From positions 3,500,001 to 3,564,000 of the forward strand of contig WOAB01000103.1 of NCBI GenBank assembly GCA_027886185.1: a stretch of 64,000 nucleotides of DNA, read 5' to 3'. This stretch comes from Rheum nobile. Lineage: Eukaryota > Streptophyta > Magnoliopsida > Caryophyllales > Polygonaceae. Positions 43,161 through 55,172 of this stretch are shown here, piece by piece; position 1 is the stretch's first letter, and each line of letters begins with the position of its first letter. Below the pieces are notes generated by a model, which was not told the origin of the DNA, made no database searches, and saw nothing but the letters and a program-made list of their open reading frames with translations. The translations under genes and the position numbers were made by a program.

Positions 43161-44235
43161 CATTCTTTGGAGGTCTCAATTTGGACATCTGAGATGCCCT
43201 AGAGATCCAGGACACTAATGATGTTCCCACTATGGTGCACAAGGTGGAGTTCATTCACAGCTAGCTTCAGCAGAAGAATGCCCATGCCACTTAGAAAAGG
43301 TACAATTCTAACTCTTCATTTGTTCCCTTTTTTGTCGATCCTTCCCCTCCGCAACCAACAGGAAAGGATGAATCGGGCAACTTAACAACCCCTAAATGTG
43401 CCCCAACGGCCGCACAAGGAGAAAACCGCGGTAGGGACATCACTTGCTGCAAGTGTGCATATCATGGGCATTACTCGAGAGATTGCTCAAACAAGAAGAA
43501 GGTGTTGAAGGACCAACATGGGGTTTATGAATATGGGGATGAATAAGAGACCACCTCATATGTCTATAATCTCGACTTGGACTCTCAACCACTTCTTATT
43601 TGTGAGACCAACAATGACATTGCTAACATGTCCTTGTCTACCACTTCAAGATCCTCTCAAACCGACTCAAAAAAAGGTTGTCTTCCATACCCTTTGCACA
43701 ATCCAAGATGTCAAATTCTCGGCCACTATTGATGGAGGGAGTTGCTGTAATTTCATTTATCAAAAGGTGGTCAACCAACTGGGTTTAAAGCTTGAGGCCC
43801 ACCCTCATCCCTACAATATTCATTAGCTATAAAATAGCGTCGGGGGCAATCTTATCTCCCTACAAGCCAAGGCTGCGTTTTCTATGGGCAACTACAAGGA
43901 CGAGGTTATTTGTGACATGGTTCCAACGGATGCTTGCAATCTTCTCTTAGGAAGACCATGACAATATTACAAGCATGTCATTCATGATGGGTTCCACAAT
44001 TCCTACTCATTCTGCCATGGTGATTCAAAGGTAACACTTCTTCATTTAGCTCATTCTCACTTGTTACATGTCCAAGCCTTGCAAGATCAACTTGAGGAAA
44101 AGATAGAGATTCAAGAGGTCGATCCCACTAGTGCACATCCGATTCGTCACTCTATTCAGTCCCTTACGCCCCCCACCCCACCCCACAATCCAGCCAAATG
44201 TCGAATCTGAGAACGATTCGAAGCCAAGTGTGGGA
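43161..44235 (+). pseudogene. Gag C-terminus and protease of the Gypsy element
   Basis: Broken frames. A gag tail carries a CCHC knuckle (CCKCAYHGHYSRDC, from 43445). After a stop and frame change comes an aspartic protease (CTIQDVKFSATIDGGSC near 43690-43745, then a HPHPY stretch and MVPTDACNLLLGRP to about 43960). The active-site triplet is DGG, common in this group. Several stops follow. Nothing matches polymerase. Confidence 0.75.
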
Positions 44236-44994
44236 GAATGATGACACCAAATGAGGGATGATTCGAATTCCTACAAGATGGCCCCCAATGGAACCTATGA
44301 GCAACTCATTTGCTTCACTCAAGTCCGGCGTCGTCAGCGACAATCCCCCACTCAAATGCCGACACTACATGCTTGAAGCGGAGCAAGACGAAGCACTCCA
44401 ACAATGGTGCACCATATTGTGCCCCCTCTTCTGCAAACAACATGGAACCCAAGCGCAGTGCATAGACCATCACACAGACCGTGCGCCATAATGCACGGTT
44501 CGTGCAACAACCCTATGAGCCGATCAAGCCCGTGCAGAGTCCAAAAGTCCTTTGTGTAGTAGACCGCACGGTCCATGCACCCCATTCGGTTTTCAGTTGT
44601 CCTTCGTGCGCTAGCACATGGACGTCTCGTGCATAGGCGGTACTTTTTTGAGTTTTTTCAGGTTTGTTTTAATGACAAAATTTTATATTTTTAGCCATTA
44701 GGGATTTTATGTTAGAACCCATGCCTTTCTTATTGTGCGTACTTTTCTTCATTAGCATTCAAATTTGAAGACACATCTGGTTAGGTGCTTGTGTGTTTCT
44801 CATCTACAAGGATTATTGTTCTTGCTTTTAGGTTATTGAATCTACAATTGAGTTGTGTTCGTCATTCAATAAAGTTCTTGTGAGTTCTTGAGTTTATGTG
44901 TTTGTTCCAATCAATCATAGAATTCATAATCTTGCCTCCAAGACGAGACCAAGAGCATCAAACTAGTTGAAAGAGTTAGCCACGTATCACTATA

Positions 44995-45671
44995 TATAAG
45001 AAAATCATTTATTCATAAAATTGCTAATTTTATATATTCTTGTTGATGATTATAATTATATATTGTGTTTTATTACCATGATAGAATGCTAGTTGATTTA
45101 TCATAATTTAGTGTATTTACTAGGTTTGACTATTATCTATACCGTTTCATATTTCCTATCAAAGTAATTTTGATTTTTATATACCCCCATTACCTTTGAT
45201 ATAGTGTACGGTGTACATTAATGAGCATTTGTGTAGACTCTTTGTTGTTACAATAACTCTAGAAGTGTCGAGTGAGGATGATGATCCTCACATAATAATA
45301 ATAGAATATTGATCTTATAATGACTACATAGGTTGCAAAAAAATAATATGAGAAAGCTAGATTTTTTTAATAAAATGGTGATTTTAAGACTAGTAGTTTC
45401 AATATCGGAAAGCATGAAAATAGTCATCCATATAAAAATGTCATGAGAGCAATAAGATTGTGATCATCTAAAGATATATATATTGTCATATAAGGCTAAT
45501 GAGAATGTATTCACCTGTAGTGAAAGTTATTACTCATAAGATTTTGGATATGTCACTTCTTATTTATATGAGACATTCAATCCATATATATACATAATTA
45601 AAGTCCCTCAAGGACAGAAAATGTCCCAAAGGTAAAAGAGAGAACACATTAGTTGTACTCCTTTAAAATTA
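44995..45671. other. AT-rich spacer
   Basis: Non-coding; no feature recognised. Confidence 0.4.
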
Positions 45672-46182
45672 GGGAAATTCCTGTTGGTGTCCCTGTGTTT
45701 AGGGTTATTCCTGTTGGTGTCCCACGATTAAGTTTTTTCCTGTTGATGCCCCTAAGGTTTGGGTTTGTTTGTTTCGTAACCAAACTTTTTCATGTTTGTA
45801 CCATTCTAGTTCAAATTGATTAAATCCAAATCTACCATTGTGTTCCTCGCCCTCAAATTAATAAGATTTGACTTCAAATCCATGTCCGAACCATGTCGAT
45901 TTGAATTCCGAAGCAACAACCCGTTTCGACCTTAAGAATTCAAATCGGAATGGTTCGAGTATGGATTTGAGTGTTTTAAGAGTCGAATCCTACTAAGTTG
46001 ATGTCAATAAACATAGTGATGAGCTTCTATTTGATCAATTTGAACCGAAATGATACGGATATGAAAAATTTCGGTTACAAAGCGAACAAACCAAAACCTT
46101 AGGGGTACCAATAGGAAAAAACTTAATCGTGGGACACCAACAGGAATAACCCTAAACTCAGGGACACCAACAAGAATTTCCC
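45672..46182. mobile_element. Small TIR element with about 130-bp arms
   Basis: Inverted arms start GGGAAATTCNTGTTGGTGTC and contain three tandem TTCCTGTTGGTGTCCC-like units, then CTTAGGGG/AAACC text. The middle has a second inverted pair (GGTTCGA and AATTCAAATC text). 511 bp, no coding. Flanks (TTAAAATTA, TTCAATTAT) are similar but not identical, so a 9-bp target duplication is only possible. Confidence 0.65.
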
Positions 46183-46689
46183 TTCAATTATAGAGGCTTC
46201 TATATGAAGTAAAAAGAATTAAGTTATATAGGGTCTAATTGTGTTCCTCGGTATTCAATAAGAAAAATTATTTATAAACAATCATGTGATTGTCATACAA
46301 TTATGACAAATAAGAAAGTCATATTATTAGAAATTGGTGCTCCAGAAGAGACCCAATAATGAACTAATAATTTGGGATCCTGATACATGTGCACTGAGTG
46401 TAAGGACAAAATCCTACACTATACCACTTAAAACAGAATTTTAGTCAATAAAAGTTATACATGTGTCATTTTCTATTTTAAATTAATATAATAACAAAAA
46501 AGTACTCATGTCTGTTTTAGTCTTTTCATCTATTTATTAATTATAGCTTCACTTTTTCATTCTTCTAGATCCCTCTCTCTCCAGTAGTCTCACATCTTTT
46601 TTCTTTTTTCTTTTAATTTGGTAATGTATAAGAAATAAAGGGATAGCAAAATCAAAATCAAGAGTTTTACAAGTAGCCGAGTGTACATT

Positions 46690-47440
46690 GATAGCAAAAT
46701 CCCCAATACACAATTGCATTTGCCCAGAACAAACAAAATGGCCAAATGTACAAGAATTAGTTGTTACTACGCAGGGCTGCAAAAGTGCTCCACTGATTCT
46801 TGCAAGATTGATGCCATCTTGCTTGGATGCATAGGCTGGTCGAATATCAGCCCTACTTCTGTGAGAATTTGTAAACCAAGAACATAAAAGCAAAGGGAAA
46901 GAAATATGACAATTCAACACACGCACACACTAACATAGCAATCCAACCTAATTATGCATGCTAAATAAACAGACATACCCAGATGGAGATGAGACTCAAA
47001 AAAGGTTGGAGTTTCAATTTGACCTAAATTTGAAGAATTATAGGGCACCAATTTCATAACCATCAGAAACATACAAGTTAAAAGCAATTGGGTGGGTTTA
47101 AGAAGGTGCAGTTAGGTAGACCAAATAAATGAAGTAAAAAAAACAAAAGAAAACAGAGCACTAATTTATGATCAAATGTTAATTTTTCTCTTCCTCTGCT
47201 TACCCAATTCTTCAGACACAGATATGAAGGGGGTTTCCACTTACCTTGGGTTGTCTATGGTCGAATATCCCCTGTTTCTGAGAAGCCAACAATCATGTTC
47301 CAAGAGCGTTCGCTGCCGTCAATCATGTCCCTCTGCGCGGCGTCGTTGCCGTCACCAACTTCCTCGTCGAGATCGTCCGCTCCGCGCCCCCGTCCGCCGC
47401 TCCCATCACTAGTACGACCTCGTCGGCCTCGGCTTCAATG
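46690..47440 (-). other. Possible gene fragment with splice-like sites
   Basis: A GC-rich, exon-like block (about 47440-47244, minus strand) ends at a strong donor, CAAG/GTAAGT. About 370 bases on, a TCTCACAG acceptor precedes a second block (about 46870-46690) whose minus frame reads RADIRPAYASKQDGINLARI and more. No frame joins both blocks cleanly and I recognise no family. The plus strand of the first block is also open with GC-ending codons (VVAVTNFLVEIVRS). It could be a captured gene piece. Confidence 0.3.
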
Positions 47441-48048
47441 GAAGAAGAACAATAAAGATGAAGGATGAAAACTGATGAAGATGAAATAAAGAAGATGAAA
47501 GAGTTTCAGCTTTGAGAAAGGATGAGAAAGATGGAGAAGAAGGGGAAAATAAAGAATAAAGAATAAAGAATGAAATAATTTTTCTTCATAAAAATACGAA
47601 AAGGCTATATGTAAGCGGTTTTGCGTCTAAATGGACGCGAAATCGCGCGCGTAGCTTAGGTGCACAGTTTCGTGCGCCTAAGCTACGCGCACAGGGGTAA
47701 AACACACATTTTTGAAAATGCCTGTGACAAATCCGTGCGCGTAGCTTAGGCGCACGAAAAAAAAAAGTGCATTTACCCATGCGCCTAAGCTACGCGCACC
47801 CAAAAAAAAATTTGCAAATTTTTTTTCTCCCCATAATCATGTAGAGAATTTCAATACGAGTCCGTACATAAAAAATACGTCCAAAACGGACATCGTTTGC
47901 CCCTCCAAAAGCCCAAAAAACGAAGTCTTTCTACCCATTTTTTTACAATTTGGTGCCCGATATATAGCGCATTGTAGTGAATATTTTTGGTATTTTTTTC
48001 ATTTTTTAAACTATAATTTTGTATAAAATTTTAATACGAGTACGTACA

Positions 48049-48385
48049 TAGACCTGTCAAAAACCGACCCAACCCGAAAGGACCCGAACGTCACTGGGTC
48101 AAGAAGGATCCGAACCCGACTTGACCCGAACGCAAATTCGATCGCGAGCTCGCGGATCCCCTTTAGTTTATATATTTTATTTCAGTTATATTAAATATTT
48201 TAATATACTTTATTAAATAATAATATAATATTAATTATATTATTATAATTATTTTATTAAAGTTAAAAATCATAATAATAATCATAAGAAAATGACATGT
48301 TCGACCCGCCGGGTCAATCCGAATCCGCCCGACCCGAAAATTTTACCAACACGATCGACCCGAACCCGATTTGACCCGAACCCGA
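48049..48385. mobile_element. TAGACCTGTCAA MITE, copy 2 (left arm, one end lost)
   Basis: Starts TAGACCTGTCAAAAACCGAC and follows copy 1 in inverted orientation. Its far end lacks TTGACAGGTCTA and runs into the satellite through a CCCGAACCCGAG stretch. Confidence 0.7.
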
Positions 48386-48389
48386 GAAT

Positions 48390-50870
48390 AAAAACTTTAT
48401 AGAATATAGTATATACTATAGTATTTTATTATATTTCATATAGTTACATTATATATTATAGTATTTCATTATATTTCATATAGTTACACTTATGTACTAT
48501 AGTATTTCATTAAGTCTAGTATAGTTACACTTATATACTATAGTATTTCATTATATTTCATATAGTTACACTTATGTACTATAGTATTTCATTAAATCTA
48601 GTATACTTAGACTTATATACTATAGTATTTTATTATATTTCATATAGTTCAATTTATGTACTATAATATTTCATTAAATCTAGTATACTTAGACTTATAT
48701 ACTATAGTATTTCATTATATTTCATATAGTTACACTTATATACTATAGTATTTCATTAAATTTCATATAGTTATACTTATGTACAATAGTATTTCATTAA
48801 GTCTAGTATACTTTGACTTATATACTATAGTATTTCATTATATTTCATATAGTTACACTTATGTACTATAGTATTTTATAAGTGTAACTATATGAAATAT
48901 AATGAAATACTATAGTATATAAGTGTAACTATATGAAATATAATGAAATACTATAGTATATAAGTTTAAGTATACTAGACTTAATGAAATACTATAGTAT
49001 ATAAGAGTAACTATACTAGACTTAATGAAATACTATAGTATATAAGTCTAAGTATACTAGATTTAATAAAATACTATAGTACATAAGTGTAACTATATGA
49101 AACAAAATGAAATATTATACTACATAAGTGGAACTATATGAAATATAATGAAATACTAGTATATAAGTCTAAGTATACTAGATTTAATGAAATACTATAG
49201 TATATAAGTATAACTATATGAAATATAATGAAATACTATAGTATATAAGTCTAAGTATACTAGATTTAATGAAATACTATAGTACATAAGTGTAACTATA
49301 TGAAATATAATGAAATACTATAGTGTATAAGTGTAACTATATGAAATATAATGAAATACTATAGTATATAAGTCTAAGTATACTAGCCTTAATGAAATAC
49401 TATAGTACATAAGTGTAACTATATGAAATTAATGAAATACTATAGTATATAAGTGTAACTATATGAAATATAATGAAATACTATAGTATATAAGTATAAG
49501 TATACTAGATTTATTGAAATACTATAGTACATAAGTGTAACTATATGAAACATAATGAAATACTATAGTATATAAGTGTAACTATACGAAATTTAATGAA
49601 ATACTATAGTATATAAGTCTAAGTATACTAGATTTAATGAAATATTATAGTACATAAGTGGAACTATATGAAATATAATGAAATACTATAGTATCAAAGT
49701 CTAAGTATACTGGATTTAATGAAATACTATAGTATATAAGTATAACTATATGAAATATAATGAAATACTATAGTATATAAGTATAACTATACTAGATTTA
49801 ATGAAATACTATAGTACATATGTGTAACTATATGAAATATAATGAAATACTATAGTATATAAGTGTAACTATATGAAATATAATGAAATACTATAGTATA
49901 TAAGTCTAAGTATACTAGAATTAATGAAATATTATAGTACATAAGTATAACTATATGAAATATAATGAAATACTATAATGTATAAGTGTAACTATATGAA
50001 ATATAATGAAATACTATAGTATATAAGTCTAAGTATACTAGCCTTAATGAAATACTATAGTACATAAGTGTAACTATATGAAATTAATGAAATACTATAG
50101 TACATAAGTGTAACTATATGAAATATAATGAAATACTATAGTATATAAGTATAAGTATACTAGATTTATTGAAATACTATAGTACATAAGTGTAACTATA
50201 TGAAACATAATGAAATACTATAGTATATAAGTGTAACTATACGAAATTTAATGAAATACTATAGTATATAAGTCTAAGTATACTAGATTTAATGAAATAT
50301 TATAGTACATAAGTGGAACTATATGAAATATAATGAAATACTATACTATATAAGTCTAAGTATACTGGATTTAATGAAATACTATAGTATATAAGTATAA
50401 CTATATGAAATATAATGAAATACTATAGTATATAAGTATAACTATACTAGATTTAATGAAATACTATAGTACATATGTGTAACTATATGAAATATAATGA
50501 AATACTATAATATATAAGTGTAACTATATGAAATATAATGAAATACTATAGTATATAAGTCTAAGTATACTATAATTAATGAAATATTATAGTACATAAG
50601 TGAAACTATATAAAATTTAATGAAATACTATAATATATAAGTGTAACTATATGAAATATAATAATGTACTATAGTATATAAGTCTAAGTATACTAGATTT
50701 AATGAAATAATATAGTACATAAGTATAACTATATGAAATATAATGAATTACAATAGTACATAAGTGTAACTATATGAAATATAATGAAATATTATAATAT
50801 ATAAGCATAACTATACAAAATTTAATGAAATACTATAGTACATAAGTGTAACTATATGAATTTTATATGT
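48390..50870. repeat. AT-rich minisatellite, about 41-bp unit, mirrored
   Basis: Units alternate between TAAGTGTAACTATATGAAAT... and TAAGTCTAAGTATACTAGAT..., each finishing AATGAAATACTATAGTATA. Left of about 48870 the units run in reverse; right of it they run forward for 2 kb. The centre is GTTACACTTAT (48852-48862) facing ATAAGTGTAAC (48878-48888). A higher-order repeat of about 656 bp (16 units) is visible: about 49325-49980 and 49981-50636 share the same order of odd variants (AGCCTTAATG, a shortened AAATTAATG unit, ACTGGATTT, ACATATGTG). Confidence 0.85.
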
Positions 50871-50875
50871 ACGGA

Positions 50876-51201
50876 TAGACCTGGCAACTGGGTCGGGTTG
50901 ATCGGGTTGGTAAAATTTTTGGGTCGGACGAGTTCGGGTTGACCCGGCGGATCGAACATTTCCTTTTCTTATGATTATTATTATGTTATTTAACTTTAAT
51001 AAAATAATTATAATAATATAATTAATATTATATTATTATTTAATAAAGTATATTAAAATATTTAATATAACTAAAATAAAATATATAAAATAAAGGGGAT
51101 CTGCGAGCTCGAATTTGCGTTCGGGTCGAGTCGGGTTCGGGTCCTTCTTGACCCAGTGACGTTCGGGTCCTTTCGGGTTGGGTCGGTTTTTGACAGGTCT
51201 A
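50876..51201. mobile_element. TAGACCTGTCAA MITE, copy 3 (right arm, complete)
   Basis: 326 bp from TAGACCTGGCAA to TTGACAGGTCTA, same internal layout as the copy at 28786. It is the mirror of the left-arm copy. Confidence 0.75.
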
Positions 51202-51664
51202 TATACGGACTCGTATTAAAATTTTATACAAAATTATAGTTTAAAAATGAAAAAAATACCAAAAAGATTCACTACAATGCGCTATATATATCGGGCACCA
51301 AATTGTAAAAAAATGGGTAGGAAGACTTCATTTTTTGGGCTTTTTGAGGGGCAAACGATGTCCATTTTGGACGCATTTTATATGTACGGGCTCGTATTGA
51401 AATTCTCTACATGATTATGGGGAAAAAAAAAATCGCAATAATTTTTTTTTTGGGTGCGCATAGCTTAGGCGCATGGGTAAATGTACTTTTTTTTTCGTGC
51501 GCCTAAGCTACGCACACGGATTTGTCACATGCATTTTCAAAAATGCATGTTTTATCCCTGTGCGCGTAGCTTAGGCGCACGAAACTGTGCGCCTAAGCTA
51601 CGCGCGCGGTTTCGCGTCCATTTAGACGCAAAACCGCGTACATATAGCCATTGCCATAAAAATA

Positions 51665-52749
51665 ACCTTCTTTCACTGTTTTACTTTACTTTACTTTACT
51701 TTTACATAGAGATTTGCAGATAAGGAAATTACTTTTATGTCCCTTTCTTTTATCAAAGGTGTAGAAATTGCGTAAAAGTGTAGATTTTTCCAATAATTTG
51801 ACTTATAATTCAGGCAACGTGATGGAGTTTTACTCCATCGAGAAAATTATGTTAAAATGTCAATTCATGTGACATATTGTTATGTTAATTTTAAACAAAC
51901 AATAAAGAGATAACTGGTCTATAAGTATCATGAGTCCAGAAGTAACTAGTCTGGAAAATCATGCGAGTTCATGATTTTGTGGAAGCAGAAACCTGACAGC
52001 CTTACCCCAAGAGTCTAGCCTCAATCAAGATCTAGAGCGCACATTTTTGTTGGCATAAAACATCATGGAGGGGATAATATAAGGTCCCCGGCTAAATATC
52101 AACATGTATAAGTTAAAAAAAATCAGAATCTTTATTAAAACTAAAAGGCAAAACACACTTGAGTATGTTTTGCTTGTAAACAAATAAAACATGGTTCATC
52201 TAAACTAGAATTAGACAATGAAATTTCAGGTGAGTTAGGTAAATGACCCTTTGACAAACCTTTTTTTAAGTTAATGGACCCTTAGCAAAAATGGACCCCA
52301 CTCCCTCTCCCTAAACCCTACTCCCTACCCCCTAAACCCTAAACCCTACCCCTTAAACCCTAAATCCCAAAAAACAATATTTTAGAGAGAGAAAAAACAA
52401 AGAAGATGGAGAAAAAATAAAAATAAAATAAGCTAGTATGAGGTAGGAAAAATACGTAAAAACTAATAGGGGTCCATTTTATTAATTAAAAACTCTTAAA
52501 TGGTCAATGGGTCCAAAATACTCTGAAATTCCTGATAAAGCTAAAATAGATGGATAGACAGCATGACCCAATTGTGTGTTCCATAGTTGAGACGAGTACA
52601 CCGCCGTTGCTTAATGGATCGTTGGCGATGAACGAACAGCCCGCAACCGATAGACCATGCCGTCTTCCTCACCAGCTTCAATCATCGTCCATAAATTGAG
52701 GTCATGTAATACGCACAATTGTGACATTAGTGTTACCAAGCAACATATA
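51665..52749. other. Intergenic, with interstitial telomere-like repeats
   Basis: Non-coding. At about 52312-52372 there are several CCCTAAACCCTA units mixed with CTACCCC variants, a degenerate interstitial telomeric tract. Nothing else recognised. Confidence 0.5.
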
Positions 52750-54177
52750 TTAGTATCTAGCTAGCATGGCAAAAATTAGAAGATTGCAATTGAATCTTCG
52801 CACAAAAAGAACGTTAGGAACCCTCATGTGATCCCAAAACAAAGTTGTCCAACATATAACAGTTAGGGATTGAGTCTCGTCGTGGAGTGTGATCAAGGTC
52901 AGCATCATGGGCTTGAGGTCGACAAGTATGTCTTTGTTTTCAGTTATGTGATATGATGCACCTGTAACTAGGGGTAGGCGCGGTCGGTTGACCGAGATTT
53001 CGAATAATAGTTTTCTATAACCGTGAATTGAACCATTAATCTTGGATAACAATGTCGGTTAACCGGAATTTCGGTACGATTAATTGGTTAACCAAATGAC
53101 TCTAAATTAACATTATATCAACATAAAAAATTTAAAAATTATATTTTTATATATATTATATTGATGATTTTACATATAAAAATGAAAACAATCAAAATAA
53201 GTTGTTATGTATACTAAGTTACATATTTAATTCAAAATTATACCTAATTTTAGTTATCATATAACATTTTAGAACATGTTTAATCTACAACATCAACTTT
53301 ATTCTTACTTGTGTGTATGTGTATTCGCTACAAATACAAACTATAGTACTTGTTCGACGTGTATCCAAACACCTCTACTAAATTAGATTATTCCATTACT
53401 AAAAATATATTGTTTACATGACTGATTATTCGTTTAACCAAATATAGAAAAACAACTAAACGTTACCATACCATAAATTTTCGATCAATTAATTGTACAG
53501 TAACTTAAGTTAATTTTCGGTCGGTTAACCCAAAAAAAAAGGCCTTTTTTTTGGTACGGTTTTCGACTTAGGTATTTTGTACCCACCCCTACCCGTATCT
53601 AAAATCCATTGAGGTGGAATCTTACCCCTCAACCTCCCATTGGATGGGGCATCGCAGTTGGACTGAAAATCCTTGAACATTAGGAACAAATGGTACCATT
53701 GCCCATCGGTTTGAGCGGGATTCAAAGACGCTCGATTTTCATTAGTGAGAGACAAGTGTTGCGAAGAAGAATATGATCCTTGAACACCATGCTGTAGCAT
53801 TAGTATGCAAAGTAGACGAGCCACAGTCGCGCCCTCGACCCCCTGCTGGATTCTGGCGGAATTCGCCCCACCACTCGGAAAACCCACTGATCTTGAAGCC
53901 TGAATCAACTTCATGGCATTATTTCCCACAATGGGTATAAGTGGGTTTTGAGTTTGTCTTCTTTGATGGGGTTGTACACATTTGAGATTGGGGTTGAGCC
54001 TCCATGGCCAACGCATCTGAGCGAGCATGCGCTCGGAGGTTAGCGATTTGTATTGTTCCTCTTGCACACGAGAAAGTTGACTTTGTTGAGTGATGGTAAG
54101 GGATCCTGAGGAATGATATTAGAGCGAAGATGCCCATAGAAATCACCATACAATCCAATGACAAACTAATGTACTTG
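52750..54177 (-). pseudogene. Old Copia gag-protease fragment, interrupted
   Basis: Minus-strand Copia remains. From 54177 down: a gag tail (GDFYGHLRSNIIPQDPLPSL in one frame, then LTSERMLAQ), a linker, and the protease start PPQWILDTG at about 53600. It then resumes past the MITE as GASYHITENKDILVDLKP (52961 down) and protease text to about 52750. The N-terminal gag lies at 61730 to about 62070 on the other side of the SIRE-like insertion (HFSCGKCTGKFGDSLM region). Many stops and frame changes. Confidence 0.8.
52969..53591. mobile_element. hAT-type MITE in the old Copia protease
   Basis: A 623-bp AT-rich element with ends TAGGGGTAGG and CCCACCCCTA (inverted) and GGTCGGTTAACC-like subterminal text. 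The flanks CCTGTAAC and CCCGTATC are an 8-bp duplication with two differences. Removing the element restores the Copia protease reading DTG-ASYH. An 8-bp duplication and this end type fit hAT MITEs. Confidence 0.75.
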
Positions 54178-55172
54178 TGTTGGAACGATGACGTTCTCTC
54201 TAGTTTTGATGATGATAAACTCAAATGCTTTTAATGGTTTTTAGTGTGACTATGAGTTTCAGGAAACGATCGTGTCAAAGGAACGATGAAAACCAATGAA
54301 GAGTCAAAACAGAGAAGCAAAGGAACAGAGAAGCCAACAATGACAAAACAACACCCTGGAACGAAATAAGAGAAGAGACGCGTGATATTGAATAGAACAG
54401 AGAAAGGGAACAGCACAAGGAACGGAGGACGTGCGTTGAAACCAGGGAACAACGCAAGGAACGAAGGACACACTGTAAACCCTAGCGTCTGCCGAATCTT
54501 TGTTTATGGAAACAAATTATGAAGCTGCAGCTTGGGCCGCAAGGAAGATCTCGTGGTTGAGATATTGTGGTTAGAATATTTTAGGAAAGATTGTATAGGA
54601 TTTTATTATCTTATTTTCCTTAATTAAATTAAGGTAAATCGGAGGATATTCCTAGACTATATATTAGAAGGCTGTGAACATCATTTCTTAACGGAACTGA
54701 CGACATTCCTACAGAGAAGAGCATTTGGAAGAAGAGAATTCGAAAGAAGAAAAGAAGAGAAGAAGAAGAAGAAGAAGAACTTACAAGTACGTGACTTTGG
54801 TGAGTTAAGTACTTGTTAGAGTTTTGATTGTCTAGCGTGTTATTAGGAACTTTGCATTAAGGAGTCTAGATATCTAGGAGTAAACTAGATTGAGATAAGA
54901 CTTGCTTATTTGTAATTCCAGTAGTAATAATACAAGTAGACATTTGAAATCCTACTAGGGAAACCTAGAGGTAGAGGTTTTATCATTCAACTAGTTGGTT
55001 GATTGAGTTTCCTCTATAAGGAACGGAGTCTGTTACTTTGTTATTCTGTTGTTATTTTCCGCTGCCCAAGGAACGAACTTTTCGTTCCTTGATCTAACAC
55101 ACACAATTCAACAATTGGTATCAGAGCAGATTTGTTCTAGATTGTGTGTTACTTACAGATTTACAGGTAATA

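Larger units (their letters stand above)
41267..44989 (+). mobile_element. Non-autonomous Ty3/Gypsy element, 3.7 kb
   Basis: LTRs at 41267-41989 (723 bp) and 44239-44989 (751 bp), both starting TGATGRCACCAA and ending in CAYRTATCA. A CTACA/CTATA pair flanks them (41262-41266, 44990-44994), a 5-bp target duplication with one change. A primer-like TGGTATAAGATTCC follows the left LTR and a purine tract TGTGGGAGAA precedes the right one. The interior is only 2.25 kb, of which 824 bp is a foreign solo LTR. It has gag and protease remnants but no reverse transcriptase or integrase. Confidence 0.85.
47587..51664. mobile_element. Giant fold-back element, probably Mutator-like, 4.06 kb
   Basis: The element 47597-51654 is flanked by the identical 10-mer CATAAAAATA (47587-47596, 51655-51664). 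The outer about 450 bp are inverted copies: GGCTATATGTANGCGGTTTT, four palindromic GCGCCTAAGCTACGCGC-type modules, CATAATCATGTAGAGAATTT, and a TACAATTTGGTGCCCGATAT block. Inside each arm lies a TAGACCTGTCAA MITE copy, so the mirrored arms reach about 0.8 kb. The core is an AT-rich minisatellite that also changes direction, at about 48870. A 9-10 bp duplication and long inverted ends fit Mutator-like elements. No protein is encoded; frames in the two arms give the same CAPKLRAR-type artefact. A single strand could fold into one enormous hairpin. Confidence 0.85.

Noticed and set aside
47586..47780. 64-codon frame, with an 80-codon twin at 51481-51723
   Set aside because: Both are the same arm sequence of the fold-back read in opposite places; palindromic DNA, not a gene.
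48390..50870. Possible CRISPR-like array
   Set aside because: Repeats are contiguous without unique spacers, AT-rich and in plant nuclear DNA; it is a minisatellite.
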